A stretch of 64,000 nt of DNA from Aquatica leii (taxonomy: Eukaryota > Arthropoda > Insecta > Coleoptera > Lampyridae): the NCBI GenBank assembly GCA_035610365.1, contig CM069437.1, forward strand, positions 55,700,093-55,764,092, in the 5' to 3' direction. The translations under genes were made by a program, and so were the position numbers. The first letter of the stretch is position 1. Each line of letters opens with the position of its first letter. Below the pieces are notes generated by a model that did no database searches, was not told the origin of the DNA, and saw nothing but the letters and a program-made list of their open reading frames with translations. Below, one piece after another: positions 1 through 12,523 of the stretch.

Positions 1-115
1 ACACGTACTTATTTTGATTTTAAATTTGTCACTTTATCGACCGTTTTTTAATAATAATAAAAAACAATTAATTAAACTTTCTTACTATTTTACTAATTTT
101 TACTGTTATCCGCAG

Positions 116-684
116 ATTGTGGTTTTAACCGAGACTGTCGGTTTCCAAACAAACATTTGTCAGAAGGATTAGACTCAAACGGCGAATTCGGAATGTCGAA
201 GCGTCTAGAAAGATTTCGGTAAGCCTCAACCCTACCTTAAATGCATTTTATTGAACTATTTTTTGCAGAATCGCAAGTAGGGACGATGCGTACGGAAAAC
301 GTAGAGGAGCCGCTTTGGATAGTTTAGTCGCAGGTGGAATGTTTGGCAAAGCTAAACGAAATGACTACGATTACGCAATGTAACCATTTTATTTACTAAA
401 ACAAATAAGAGTGTTAAAACGTATTTGTTTTAGAAAAGACGAAGACATTGATAAATTTCAAAGAAATATCCGACCGCTGTTAAACACAATGGATCTGGGA
501 GGTTCATTTGGACGAGCGATTAAACGACAAGTTTTGGATACTTTAGGGTACGTTTCCGTATTAGTAAATAAAATAAAACAAAAAAAAATTACTTGACCAA
601 ATGCTTGTTATTAATTCTGCGTTATTTGACAGGAGCAACGCTTTCGGAGTCCAGAAAAGAAAAATAAATGGAATCTCAGATTAA
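116..684 (+). CDS. Neuropeptide precursor, 3' exons (orcokinin-B-like)
   Basis: Four coding exons with GT-AG borders join in frame: 116-218, 269-379, 434-547 and 633-684 (stop at 682-684). The translation is rich in Lys-Arg sites. It would release short peptides sharing an LD(S/T)L...GG...FG core: GLDSNGEFGMS, GAALDSLVAGGMFGKA, NIRPLLNTMDLGGSFGRAI and QVLDTLGGSNAFGVQ, each followed by KR. This is the layout of a secreted neuropeptide precursor processed by prohormone convertase, and the repeated core resembles insect orcokinin-B peptides. The start codon and signal peptide lie upstream of the window. Exon 269-379 could also read through its donor site into an immediate stop, giving a shorter isoform. 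The peptide repeats and splice sites are seen; the family name is inference. Confidence 0.6.
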
Positions 685-717
685 AGAGTAAAAGCTTTTC
701 TTAATACAAACTTATAC

Positions 718-723
718 AATAAA
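718..723 (+). terminator. Candidate polyadenylation signal of the neuropeptide gene
   Basis: An AATAAA hexamer lies 34 bases after the stop codon at 682-684, a usual distance for a short insect 3' UTR. Confidence 0.5.
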
Positions 724-1168
724 TATTTGATAGACATCAAATTGACATTTATGGATTTCTTCATGTACTTTCTATGTTTCGTTAAGTGAATCTACTTGTG
801 ACTATTTCAACAATATAATAGCAGTGTTTGGGACACAGTACCTACTATAAAAAATTCACTTAGAAATCTGAATGTAAGTAGCGTGTACATGTCGTATATA
901 AATACTAATAGTAATAACTGTATCGAAGTTTTTATTTAATTAGTTGCAATTCATGGCTGGAAATTTTTTGTAATACTCTTAGGATACCAATCTGTTTGTG
1001 ATTTTGTTATTGTTAACTACAGTATTTATTCTTTACAATAAATACAACGCAATAAAGAACTGTTTCTTAATTATCTTTTTTTGATTTTTTTAGTTATTTA
1101 TTTTTAAATTAACCGTTAATTTTTATCATATTATGAGAAAGGTGGTATAATCTCAATAAATTTTTTGT
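724..1168. other. Intergenic, no gene seen
   Basis: AT-rich sequence between the neuropeptide gene and the hAT MITE. No open frame, RNA gene or repeat was recognised. Confidence 0.5.
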
Positions 1169-1358
1169 CAGTGGCGGTTGGTGGTCAATCCTGCAATAGT
1201 CATTTCAATATGGAAAGTTTACGTTCGTTAATTTTTGAAAGTATTGCGCTTGTATTAAGAATTTTAAAATATTTGCAATTGTCAATTAATAAAAAAACAA
1301 TTTTTGGTATTTTTTTAAGGGTCATTGACCAAATGATCTAATGGGGACGCCGCCACTG
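1169..1358. mobile_element. hAT-type MITE, 190 bp
   Basis: The segment begins CAGTGGCGG and ends CCGCCACTG, a short terminal inverted repeat typical of hAT elements. It has no coding potential. A left-end fragment of a related copy (AATGGCGGCTGATGGTCAAT) lies near 40874. Flanks are T-rich, so the expected 8-bp target duplication cannot be called with certainty. Confidence 0.6.
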
Positions 1359-1639
1359 ATTTTTATTAAAACATCTTGAAACTTATGAATAGAAATAAAT
1401 AAATCTAGAATAGAATACGAAAGCTCTGCTTGTGTGATAACGCCAATCTAGAATGGAAAAGTGTATTACAAATGCCACCTTTGGAAACCTGAATTCTACT
1501 ATATATACGAATGCCTCAACACTGAAAAAAAAACAAATAATGGATAAGTAATTTATACTGCAGCTAGGTTAACATTCCCAGTTTTTATTTTGAGCACCAC
1601 ACTCATCACACACGAGATTGTTGTTGTTTCCCAAAAGCA

Positions 1640-2851
1640 AGAAATGACAGTAAATCATGGTTACCAAACTTTTTTGGCCCCCAGGCTCCTTTTCATAGTC
1701 AAAACTTGCTCACGGACCCCTGAGTGAAAAAACTACATAAATGCATAATAGAAAAATTACAAATTTAACTATTTTGCAATTTTGAAAAATTTGGAAACTG
1801 AGAACATTCTCCTCTTCCCAAGTTTTGTTTATACAGCAAAAGTTTTGCAGTAAACGCAGATATGACACTTTTAGCTTTGATTAAATTTAATGTGTCACTT
1901 TGCACTTTCAAATTAGTGGTTAAATCAGTCATATAAGCAATGTCAGGAATTCCAACACTGAATCAAAGATCGAATAGAAGCGATCCAAACATGCACTTTT
2001 AGATAATCAAGTTACTTCTAGTAGAGAATTATAGTTGTCATCATTTTCCAAACAAAGTTTACCAACGAATATCTTATTTAAGGAATTCCTTTTGATTTTA
2101 TTAACTGCTCTAATAATTGTTTTAAGTGTGCCAGAAAGTCTTGGTGTCGTCCTACCATTGCCGGATCACCGTCAGTAGCAACCGAGATGACATTAGCCAA
2201 GGGTATAGCTTTTACATCGAAAAATCTTTACGTTTTACCTTTTGTATCAGTTTTTAAACATTTAGCGGATAACTGTTGGGAAAAGTTTACTTCTTTTACA
2301 AATTTCGCATAAGGTAAAAGTAAAGCTTCGTTTCCTGATAATGCTGATTCGTCCAACTGTATAAAACATTCAGATGTTTTTAAATAGTCACATGAAAAGG
2401 TTTTTACACACTAAGCCATTTCGTCGATCCTTCTTCGTACAATATTAATACTCCGTGGAATTCTTTTTATAATATTGAAAGCTGGTTTATGCAACACGGT
2501 GCGTAGAATAAGTTCTTCGCGAATAGTGTGCGGCTTTCCAGACTTCGCAATCATTAAAGAAATATTATAAGCAGGCAGTCCATCGTCATCTCTACTAGAT
2601 GTTGCCCCTATGACTTTTTGCAATGTAGGTGTTTTTCTTTGATTGTTTGAAAAAATGTTAAATCCCTATTTTTTGTCATTATAGATTTTTATTAAATGTT
2701 CCTTAAAGTTAAAAAATTTTATTGAATCGTTTGACATCGTTTGATTACATAGAAGACACATAGGTAAAGTATTGTTTCCAAGTGTCCGAAAAAAGCCATA
2801 TTTTATATCTTGAACACTCTATTGTTTGTATTTTTTCTTTGGCTTACTCAT
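1640..2851 (-). pseudogene. hAT transposase relic (ZBED5/SCAND3-like)
   Basis: Read on the minus strand from the ATG at 2849-2851, the translation shows a BED-like zinc-finger region (MCLLCNQTM) with in-frame stops. It continues into an open stretch at 2623-2411 (YNISLMIAKSGKPHTI, then NIIKRIPRS) that matches the hAT transposase family found in ZBED5/FAM200-like genes. Farther on come pieces resembling LSGNEALLLPYAKFVKE and VATDGDPAMVG. The far end near 1659-1720 (ATGGTTACCAAACTTTTTTGG) resembles the 3' terminus of hAT-Charlie-type elements. Many stops and frameshifts make it non-functional. The right-hand terminus was not found. Confidence 0.75.
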
Positions 2852-3949
2852 ACTGTTATCTGCAAAAAAATACCCAAAATATATAGGATATAAAATATAT
2901 ATCAAAATTTTTATTTGCAACAAACCACTGTTAATTATAATTTTTTTAATGGAATGCTGCAATCTAACGTTCTTTTGAATTAATTATTTGAGATGTAGGG
3001 ATAAAATTTTATTGAAATGTCACATATTGCGTAGGTACTCATTGTGTACCAATTAATTTTTCAAGAATAATACAACTTAAACAAGAGTATAAAACTAAAA
3101 AGAAACTAAAACACTCAAAATAATATGACAGAGTAAAAGAACATTTACAACAATAACACAGAAATCAAACGTATGCTTATGTCAAAATGCTGATAAATTT
3201 CTGAATAGATTAAATGTAGACCTGCAAAGACTGTACCCAATCAAGTTTCAATATTTTTCCACCATCACACGCTTCATCGATTGCAGAAAAGTGGTAATGA
3301 TAAAATTTAAGATAAATTTCTAGATGTTTGTTTTTTGTGACTTATTTAAAAAAATGTCAATAGTTTTGCAGTCAGTCAATTCTACTACGAACAATAACTT
3401 GGAACGAATAATAAATAAATTTTTTTCTAATTTAAAGAATTATCACAAAGTGTTTTGTGAAAGCTCATTTGCCACTTACAATGAGATTGGATGCTGCCAA
3501 AATAAAAATCAAAAATCAGAAGACATCACAGATAAAGCTTACTAAAATGAAACAATACATCCGAGTTTTGTAAACAATTCCCAAAATAGCACTCTAAGAA
3601 TTAACGCAATGCATCTTGAAATTCAACGATAAAAAATCGTAACTGCGTATGTTCCCCTACGCTACGCTTTGCATTCTAAATAGACTATATAAAGTAAACA
3701 ATTTATGTTAGCAAAGTAGACAAGGAACAAGATAAAATTTTAAAACGAACGACAAAATACGTTTTTGCCAATCTATTTTCAAAAACTTACTAAACTAAAA
3801 TATGAATTGTAGGTGCTTTGCTTCTTCTCTTTTCTGATGACACCATCCTCGTTAATGATCAAAATTGAAATATTTCTCACGAAAAACGTTAAATATTATG
3901 ACAATAAGCTAATAGAATCAAGTAACAAGCGTTTCTGCATTTATTCGCT
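2852..3949. other. Intergenic, no confident gene
   Basis: AT-rich. An open frame at 3324-3545 (73 codons) has no recognisable domain and is followed by the LINE relic, so it may be a remnant of that element rather than a gene. Confidence 0.4.
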
Positions 3950-5252
3950 TAATTACCTTTAGCGCGGCACTAAATGTATTGAGAAAAAAAGATGGAGGTA
4001 TTCGTCCCATTGCTGTTTGATTAACTTGGCAAAGATTAGCATGTGTATGTAAGAAAATGACTCCAACGCTCATGCCAAAGCTTTTCTTAATTCAAGTTGC
4101 TGTTGGGATTTAAAAAGAGCTGAAGCTGCTGCTCGATTCTTCTACACACAAAACCACAAACACAAAGCTGTTATGATAAACATTGACGTACAGAAGCCAT
4201 TAAATAGGGTCCGAAGAAATAGTTTACTACAGCAAACGACAGATTAAGTATCCAAAATATTCTTTTTTGATAAACAATGCTACAAGGATCCATTAACCCT
4301 AACATTTAAGGATAAGTTCACTTCATGAGGATTGGGGGTTTAACAAGGAGACTCGCTTAATCGTTACTTTAACAAGGAATCCTATAATTCTTTCGACACA
4401 TCTTTTAGTACGTGATTTCTCAATAACAAATGTATTGGTCGAAATCCTATTGAAGTATTAGAAGCTTTCAAATTTATTATCAAAGAAGGAGAAAAAAGTG
4501 GCGTAAAATTAAATTTTTAAAAATGCAAATACAAACTACATTTGATCCATACTCAATATTGCAAAAATCGAAACAAGTAATGCCGGGTATAAAAACGTTT
4601 TTTTTTACTGATGCAACGCTCCTTTATGTTTCATTAACTTGCAATAACAGAAGAATTAGGTAGCAAAGTTTTGGAAGGAAAGACTGCTAGACTAAAGATA
4701 TTGGATGATCGACTCGTGTAACTGATTGCTCATTTTGCATAGTTCTTACTAAAACGGTCTATAGTTTTTGAAGTTTATTAGAACATATTTGTAACAATTA
4801 GTTTTCTTCACACACAAAGTTGAAATTAGTATACACTTCCCATGGCTGTTGAAGAAATGGTAAAGTAAAACAGTTGATAATGCAGTTTCATGCTTCTTGG
4901 CAACAGCTGTTTACTATTTAAAATAAATAAAGATGGCTATAAAGGTGTTACAGAAATGTTGATCCGAAACTTTTGTGAAAAAAAATTCAAAAACTTTTTA
5001 TTTAAAGTTTTCTTTGTCTATATTGCTGTTGAAACATTTAGTGTTTATGGCAAAAACAAATTTGGGTTATTGTGGAAGTTGGCGATAAGATTTCGAAAGA
5101 AACAGTTGATAAAAGACGTCAAAACTTTAAAAGTATCTTTTTTTTTGAGTGAATTGCACAATTTTAAGTTGGAGTCAAAAATAACCATAGTTGGGCAGTA
5201 TGTGATTTTGAAGCAGGTGGGCCACAAGAGTAAAGATGAAAACTATACATGA
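3950..5252 (+). pseudogene. LINE (non-LTR) reverse transcriptase relic
   Basis: Scattered frames carry reverse-transcriptase motifs in order: LRKKDGGIRPIAV near 3985, a stretch like GAEAAAR...FYTQNHKHKAVMINIDVQ near 4120-4200, a degenerate GV.QGDSL near 4330-4360, and FKFIIKEGEKSGVKLNF near 4470-4520. The 120-codon open frame at 4890-5252 fits the C-terminal region of the same family (VETFSVYGKNKFGLLWKLA). Many stops and frameshifts lie between, so it is an old dead copy. The clade is unclear. Confidence 0.65.
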
Positions 5253-6150
5253 GCTACTGAAAACCTATCTAACACATTTCCATTGTTTTGCTTTGATTTT
5301 AATTTTCTGTGTTTTCGGGTTCTACATTTGTCGTACTGTAAGATGTTTACTGACTGATCGGAATTGTTTAATTTTTATAGTAAATCTATTTTAAAACTAA
5401 AAAACTAACAAAAACTGCAAATTAAAATAAACAGCTGGTTGTTATTCATGCGTCGTGTGTTATTTATCGTAGTCACATGTCAGGTTTTGCATCTAAAGTT
5501 AAATTTTAGAGATGATTTTCATAAAACTAGCGATTTGCCACACACATTCTGCACAGAGATATTTAAAATATTTATATTTTGGTGTAATTTATTTTTAATA
5601 GAAGTGTGACTTATTGGTTTTTAAATTTACCACATTAACTTTCTTGAAAAAAAATATCTTAAAAAACCAGTTAAATTACTAACCAGGTAGCGTTTGTTTC
5701 AAAACCGCGTTTGATGTCAGAAGTTATAGTGATATCAACGTCAAATTTTTTAGAGCTTTCGACAAAAAGAATGCTGTACAATTCTGACACAATTGCTCTA
5801 TAACCGACATCGGAATAGTTCGATGCCAAGCATTGTTTCTCGTAACAAGTTAGAAACGTTTAGTAAACTTACATGGTTTAAAGAAAGTTTGAATTTACAT
5901 TGTTACGCACCTCACAAACACGTAACAAAACAAATATCTTAATTTAACTATCCTTCTAATTTTGTCGCAACCCGTTTTATACCTTTTCATGTACCGTATA
6001 ATTCTAAGAAGAAGTACAAAAACGACAGGTACATTTTGAATGAACAAGTTGCAACTTGCAAACTTATTGTGATAGTAATATAGCAATATAACATGTCATT
6101 TAAACAGAGCTTTTCACAAACAAAGATGTCTTAAGAAACAAATTCAACTA
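5253..6150. other. Non-coding stretch
   Basis: AT-rich sequence between the LINE relic and the Gypsy fossil. A left-hand LTR of the Gypsy fossil was sought here, but no direct repeat with sequence to the right of 10670 was seen. Confidence 0.4.
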
Positions 6151-7029
6151 AAATCAATTATAGAAGATTCTTACTTCATTCTTATGAATACGATATGGTT
6201 TGTTGTTTTTGTTAATAACAATATTTTCATTTTCTTCTAATTCTTGAACTAGGTAAGGACCTAACCAGTTCGAATCTAACTTATTTTTGGATAAATGATT
6301 TTGAATAATTACTGGATCACCTATGTGAATATTTTGTGCATGGCTGTTCAAGAAAGCATTGCGTAAGGAATTAAAAAATCCCAATTTTGTATATCTTTAT
6401 CAATGGAAGATCTAACATATTCAATTAAGGTACGATGGCTTCTTTCGAGGGATCCATTACTTTGTGGATGAGAAGCACTTATGTGGATTTTTTTGATATG
6501 CAGTAATTTGCATACATTAACAAAGAGTGTACTTAAATAATTCGTTCCTTGATCCGTTACTAATGAATCGGAAATTCCGAAGTAACAGATTACGTTCTCA
6601 ACAAATACACGGGCGACTGTTTCGCTATCTTGAACCAATTTTGAAAAAGCAAATGGAAATTTTGTTAGGTCGTTGTGAACGGTTAATACATACTTGTTTT
6701 GATTGAAAGATTCAAGTAAAGGACCTACAATGTCCATGAAAATACGTTTAAACGATTCAGATAATGTTGTTATGACCATCGGTTGTCTCATTGTTATATT
6801 TTTTGTTTTAACCTTTTGATAAATTTCGCAAGATTTTATGTATCGTTTTACTGCTTTTTTCAATCCTATCCAATTATAATTTTCTTTTATTCTTTTGATA
6901 GTTTGCTTTACCTCTTTATGACCTGCTATACGCGAGTTATGAGATTCTTGTATTATTTTCAATTTTTGCTCGGCAGTTAATTCGGAATTTTGACTTTTAT
7001 AGTACACATGAATTTTAATTGAAGTCACT

Positions 7030-7525
7030 AAATATAAAACGTAACATGGTTCGTGCAGTTTCCCACTCTAAATTATCGTGTCCACAACCCAGACGCGGTA
7101 TTGCGATATTCTTTTCAGAATTAGAAACGCAACAATTTTTAAAATTTTGTAACGCTTGATAAAAGTTTTCGTACGTAGGTTTTTAGTGATATAAATTTTT
7201 AGATATAATATAATCGATTTTACGGTTGTTCATGTTAAGTTGTGCTGTTTTGAGTAAATCTGTGTTTTGATTTTTTAATTCGGACACGTTATTAAATGTT
7301 TCTTTTATTTTTGCTATGCCTCGAGACATTACTAACGGCCGGTTCCACCAACACGACTTAAACTTAATTAATGCTTAAACACAATCGTTGCTATAGTTTT
7401 AACAATTGTATCTAAGTTTTTAAGCTTTGCTTAAGTTTAAGTCGTGTTGGTGGAACCGGCCGTTAATCTTTTGAAACGCAGTGACCGATGCTGTGCGTTT
7501 CATCACACGCTAGTAAATCGCCTCT
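7030..7525 (-). other. Macro-domain segment (OARD1-like) inside the Gypsy fossil
   Basis: On the minus strand the element reads GDLLACDETHSIGHCVSKD, then NVSRGIAKIKETFNNV, then PTYENFYQALQNFKNCCV and IAIPRLGCGHDNLEWETA, ending just before the integrase start. These are the hallmark blocks of macro domains of the OARD1/TARG1 group, which bind and hydrolyse ADP-ribose: the GDL start, the HCVS/RGIA loop, and the IPRIGCG.D.L.W signature. The segment sits between RNase H and integrase and belongs to the fossil. A 133-bp MITE splits it. The motifs are seen; the function in the ancestral element is inferred. Confidence 0.8.
7333..7465. mobile_element. Palindromic MITE, 133 bp
   Basis: The segment starts TAACGGCCGGTTCCACCAAC and ends with its reverse complement. 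The inverted repeats are about 35 bp and nearly perfect, with a short AT-rich centre. It is inserted in the macro-domain segment of the Gypsy fossil and is therefore younger than that copy. It has no coding capacity. The superfamily is not certain. Confidence 0.8.
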
Positions 7526-8189
7526 AAAAGATTTGAATTATGTACTACATAATTTTGAATGTACTCTAGATATTCTGTGTAAGTATGATCTCGGAGCACA
7601 TTTGAAATTCGATTTTGAATTGGATACGTACGCGATAATGCGTCGACATTTGTATTTTGTTTGTCCGGTTTGTGGATTATTTTGTATTGATATTCCTCAA
7701 GTTTTAATTTCCAACGCATTAATCTGGATCCCGGATCTTTTGTATTGAAAAGCCATATTAGTGGTTTATGATCCGTGATTACAAAAAATTCCCTACCGTA
7801 AAGATATGGCCTAAAATGATGAACACCCCAAACAATAGCCAGGAGTTCTTTTTCTATGGTGCTATAGTGAGACTCGGCCTGATTGAGAGTCCGCGAGGCG
7901 TACGCTACGGGCAAATCATTGTTTATAGGACCCTGCGATAGAATTGCTCCAATTGCGATGTCTGACGCATCTGTAGTTAAATTTAAATGTTTCGAAAAGT
8001 CAGGGTATTTCAAAAGCTAATTGTTGAGAGGGAGACCATTCAAAACTTTGATCTTTTTTCAGCAATTTTGTAAGAGGTTTGACGATTGCACTAAAGTTTG
8101 GTATAAAGCGACGATAATAACCAGCAAGACCTAAAAAACTTTAATTTGTTTGATAGTTTTAGGTACAATACTTATTGTTTGCAATTGGG

Positions 8190-8435
8190 TTTGAATTAAG
8201 CAAAGCACTCAATTAATTAATACATTTAATTATTATAAAACAAAAAATGTAATCGTGTTACAACAGCATTCGTTTCAACGATGGGGATGCAGGAATGAAT
8301 CCTCCAACCCGTAATACACACAAAAAAAAAGAAGGGGTAGTCTATAGTTATGGTTGTATCGCACAGATTGCAATCCTCGTATACAAAAATATAATATTAG
8401 CACATACAAGTGTAAACACTTATATTCCGATACGG
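8190..8435. repeat. Non-coding insertion in the Gypsy reverse-transcriptase region
   Basis: Between two recognisable reverse-transcriptase pieces lies about 250 bp that fits neither, containing an A-rich tract (8320-8331) and no coding signal. It is probably a SINE- or MITE-like insertion. Its ends are approximate. Confidence 0.4.
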
Positions 8436-10700
8436 CTTTTACTTTTGCTGGATCCGGTGATATTCCTTTATCCGTAACTAAATGTCCTAAATAACTTACT
8501 TCTTTGCGCAAAAATTCACATTTGTCAATTTGAAGTTTTAAGTTCTGTTGTCTTAATCTAGAAAATACTTCTTTAATTTTGATTTTATGTTGACTTAAGG
8601 ATACGGCGTACACGACAATATCGTCAAGGTAAACAAAGCATTTAATACCTTGTATAGTCTGCTCCTTTTAATCCCATTGGCATTCTCTTAAATTGATAGT
8701 GACCGAAATGCGTACTAAATGCAGTTTTTTCTGAATCGTTAGGATTCAGCGGTATTTGATAAAATCCCGAAACAATATCTAAAGTTGTAAAAAATCTAGA
8801 TTTACCAAGTTGATCAAAAATGTCGGAAATATTTGGAAGCGGATATGCGTCGCCTAAGCTTTTATCATTCAGTTGTCGAAAATCGACCACAATTCGATAT
8901 TTAACTGCACCCGAAGCGTTCTTTCGTTTCGGCACTACTAGTAAAGGTGCATTCCAAGGACTTGAACTTGGTTCGATTATGCTTTGTTCTAACATAAGAT
9001 TGATTTGATTATAACTTCCTTTCTTTGAGATTCGGGTAATCGATAGGGTTTAACATTAATTGGAGTAGTTTCAGATGAGCCAATAGATATTGAATGAGAA
9101 ATTCTGATTTAAACGCAAAAATGTCTAGATATTCTGAGTGTATATCAATTACGTCAATTCTTCGTCATTTAAGTGATCTAATCTGAGATTTTGGATTAAT
9201 TCCGATTTTCTTTCTAAGAGATTTTGATTTAATGTTGATTCATTGGGTTGTTCGCTAAAGGAACGTGACATAATAAGAGGTTCTACAGTTATTGTCAGAG
9301 TATCGCAAGTAACTTCGAATGAATTAGGATTTATGATTGGTATGATAGATTTTTTGTTTTCTACCTTTACCAGTGCGTTGCCATTTATAATCGAATTGGG
9401 ATGTTCGGCTTGATTAACTAAATATTCGCCATCTGGATAATCTATGTAGATTTGATAAAGACGTTCAGAGCGTAGAGGTATTAAAAATTTCTCTGAAATA
9501 TTCTTGGAGTTATAAATAATTTGATCGTGAAGATTTACTATAAGTTTATTATTAGTTACAATGGTTTCCCTAAAATTCCTTCTCGAGGAACAGGGAACGT
9601 GTCAGGTACTACCGAAAACTCAACAGTACGATTAAGTTCGTTAGTAAAAACAGATGTTTCACCAATTGTTGGTACAGATTGTTCGTTTATACCCTTAATT
9701 GAAATAGAATTAGTAAAAATTACAGTTTCTAACGAGTTAAGTTTTATAAGATTTATATCTGAACCGGTGTCTATAAGAAATTCGCTAGGCCTGCAAAAAT
9801 TATTAGATGACAAAGATAAATGATTATTAGTTAATGTCGCACAATAATACGTATTTGAGCTATTACTTATTTTATTAATGTCTCTAACTAAAACGGATTG
9901 ACCGGAAGTAGAAGGAATTTGATGCGATTGAGTCAAATGTTTAAGAGTTTGTTCAATAGGATTCCAATGACGTCTAAAATTTTGATTTTGTGAGGAATTT
10001 AAGTTTAGATTCATTTAATATTGTCGGTGATCGTTATTAAATTTTCTTTTACGGCAGTCATTTATGTGATGACCATTATTTTTGCAATAACTGTACAATA
10101 TAAATTTTTGGTTCTGACTTTATAGCGGACACCATACCTACATAATTAGACGAGTTTGCATTGTTTTGAAATCTACTATTTGGAGTATTACCCCTACTGG
10201 AAAGTCTACAGCATGAAGAAGGGATAATTCTATGACTAATATTAGTTTCGCTTAGAATAATACGCTCTTCTTCTATAGATTTTTGAACTGCGTCGGATAA
10301 TTGAGTTACATTTTTAGCTTTTATTATATTCTTTAATGGTTGTTGAAGGCCTTCTATAAAAATTGTAACGGTTAACGATTGTATATAATCCCTAATTGCT
10401 TTAGACTCAATGTCTGATTTATTCGAACAGCTAGAGTTTATTAATTGATATTGTATTTTCGAGTCTTAAACTGTAGGTTCTTACGTCTTCGCTTTTTAAT
10501 TGTTTACAAGAATTTAACTGCAGCTGTAAAGAAGAAATTGTTTTTTTACCGCCGAATTATCTTCTAAAATAAATTTTAGTTCATCCCAAGTTAAAATATC
10601 TTTAGTTCAAGTTCTACATATTTGAATAAATACCATTATTGCTCTAACCGGTCTTGTGTAATTCTCTTTTACATTTATTTACTCGCGGTTCAGTTTTATA

Positions 10701-10780
10701 TCACAATACTCGTTACAATTATCTCGTTTACTTCTCTTTCTCACATTACTTGTCACAATTATCTTGTTTACATTTCTTCC
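10701..10780. repeat. Short tandem duplication, 2 x 40 bp
   Basis: Units starting TCACAATACTCGTTACAATT (10701) and TCACATTACTTGTCACAATT (10741) are about 85 percent alike by eye. They lie at the upstream edge of the Gypsy fossil, perhaps in its leader. Confidence 0.6.
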
Positions 10781-12318
10781 CGGGTATTGTAAAACGATTT
10801 ATTAATTTTTTATATATATTTTGCAAGAGATCAGTGATATTTTGCAGCTATCTTTTAATGCTACTCGATAGATACAACTTTTAGAATAAATGTTAATTAC
10901 ATACATTTTATTCACTTTTAAACTAAGAATAAAATTAACATGTTTGCGTTTCGTTAAAGAGTTATCTTACACATCGATTCCTTTATAAATCCTAAAAGAA
11001 ATGAAAGTAAGATTTATTCACTAAATATTTTACAGCTATTATTAAAGATGGTTGTTGATTTTTCAATTCTATTCATGTGCAATTGTAAATGTGTAAAATT
11101 TAAAAAAAAAGGTAGCCATAGTCGTTTCTACGGTAACTGTGAACAAATGGTGTTGCTCCCCACATTAATATAAATACCCATTCACGGGGTTTTTTCGTAA
11201 TATGCGCGTCATCCGGGAACATCCACCGGATACGGCCGAAACTTGAACGTACATAAACGTTTTAATCATCGCAGGCTAAATAGCTCCTGTGTGAGACTTG
11301 ACTGTCTATAATAGACTCGACTTTTTCCTAGAAACATCGGACTACCGTGCCAATACAACATAATAACTGGTATTTAAGCGACGTACTTCTAAACTGTGCC
11401 GGTGAGCGGTAAATTACAAAATACATTTTTTTAATAACTACTATTTATTAAAAAGTTTAAATCTTTTAATAAGTAGTGGCAAATATTATTATCTTTATTT
11501 CACGTGTATTTTATAATTTAATTTTTATTTAAATAAAATAATTTTTATCATAATTCATATAAACTTTTTTAATAGTTTTTGCAGTACTAGTTGTACAGAG
11601 TATGTGGGAAATACGATAACTATAAATAATAGGCATAAAATAAAGACGATTGTTTAAATAAACTTATATACTAGTATGCACAGGCAAAGCTGGAAAAAAA
11701 ATTACTTTTTTATTAATAACTTTTAAACTAATTAAATGTAATCGACTATTTTTTGTAGTTGTTAATGAGAACTTAAAAACAAAAAAACTGTGAAACTTTA
11801 ATGAAAATTAAATAAGCAGATGGATTTTTCGAGTACCTCCACTGTTAAATCTTCTGGAACTTTGTAATCTTGAAGTTTTTTTTCTATTTGAAAATAGTGT
11901 TTGATAAGAAATTTTATTTGCAAACTTTTTTTTCTCTTGTAAAATTATAATGCGGCGGCAGCAAGACGTTACGCACTTTTCTTCCCTAATCGTGCTATTC
12001 CGAATAGGTAAGCAAAAAATTGCTTAAAGCAATTATTTCTACCATTTTTTTATAGCTTAGGTATTATAATCATACGCTTATCAACCTTGATATATATTAT
12101 ACTATTTCATATTTGAACCAATCAATAAACAACTCAAATTGCGCAGAATGGACGTATTTAACGAAACAAAAATGTGCTATTTTATTATACCTGTACTATA
12201 ATAATTAAAAATTTAAACGATTTAAAAGATTGAGTAAACAGTCTTATTTTTAAATATACTTTTTTTTAAACTACAATCAAATACCAATATTTTTTTTAGA
12301 TTTCTTTTAAAAATGTAA
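10781..12318. other. Intergenic, with a GC-richer block at 11140-11415
   Basis: No gene was seen. The block 11140-11415 is less AT-rich than its flanks (CCGGGAACATCCACCGGATA) and could be an LTR or other repeat, but no second copy was found in the window. The rest is AT-rich. Confidence 0.35.
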
Positions 12319-12523
12319 TTACCCACTAAACAAATCTGTTACCTTGATGACGTATTTATATAAATACGGCAACCTTATATTAACATAAATTGTTTTATGT
12401 AACATTTATATCAGAAAATGTTAGTTTATTTAAGTAATTTTTGGAATGTAACATTTATATAAGTTTAGTGATGATTATTTTATTTACATGTCACACAGAT
12501 ATAAAAATATGATGTAAAAAGTT

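Larger units (their letters stand above)
6154..10670 (-). mobile_element. LTR retrotransposon fossil, Ty3/Gypsy (macro-domain-bearing)
   Basis: Minus-strand pieces occur in Gypsy order: a gag-like region (about 10670-10015), an aspartic protease with a DTGSD motif (within 9556-10014), reverse transcriptase (8275-8995, including VDFRQLND and the start of the palm), RNase H (7510-8013, DASDIAIGAILSQ), a macro-domain segment (7030-7525), and integrase (6154-7028) with its zinc-binding, core and C-terminal parts. Flanking LTRs were not found, so age cannot be taken from LTR divergence, but the copy is clearly old and broken, with roughly eight to ten breaks. It also carries two insertions: a palindromic MITE in the macro segment and a short non-coding insert of about 250 bp in the reverse-transcriptase part (about 8190-8435). 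Confidence 0.85.

Noticed and set aside
5895-6150. Left LTR of the first Gypsy fossil
   Set aside because: No direct repeat of this stretch was found upstream of the gag-like region, so no LTR was called.
11140-11415. Promoter or LTR
   Set aside because: Composition stands out, but no partner copy, coding start or clear terminal motif was seen.
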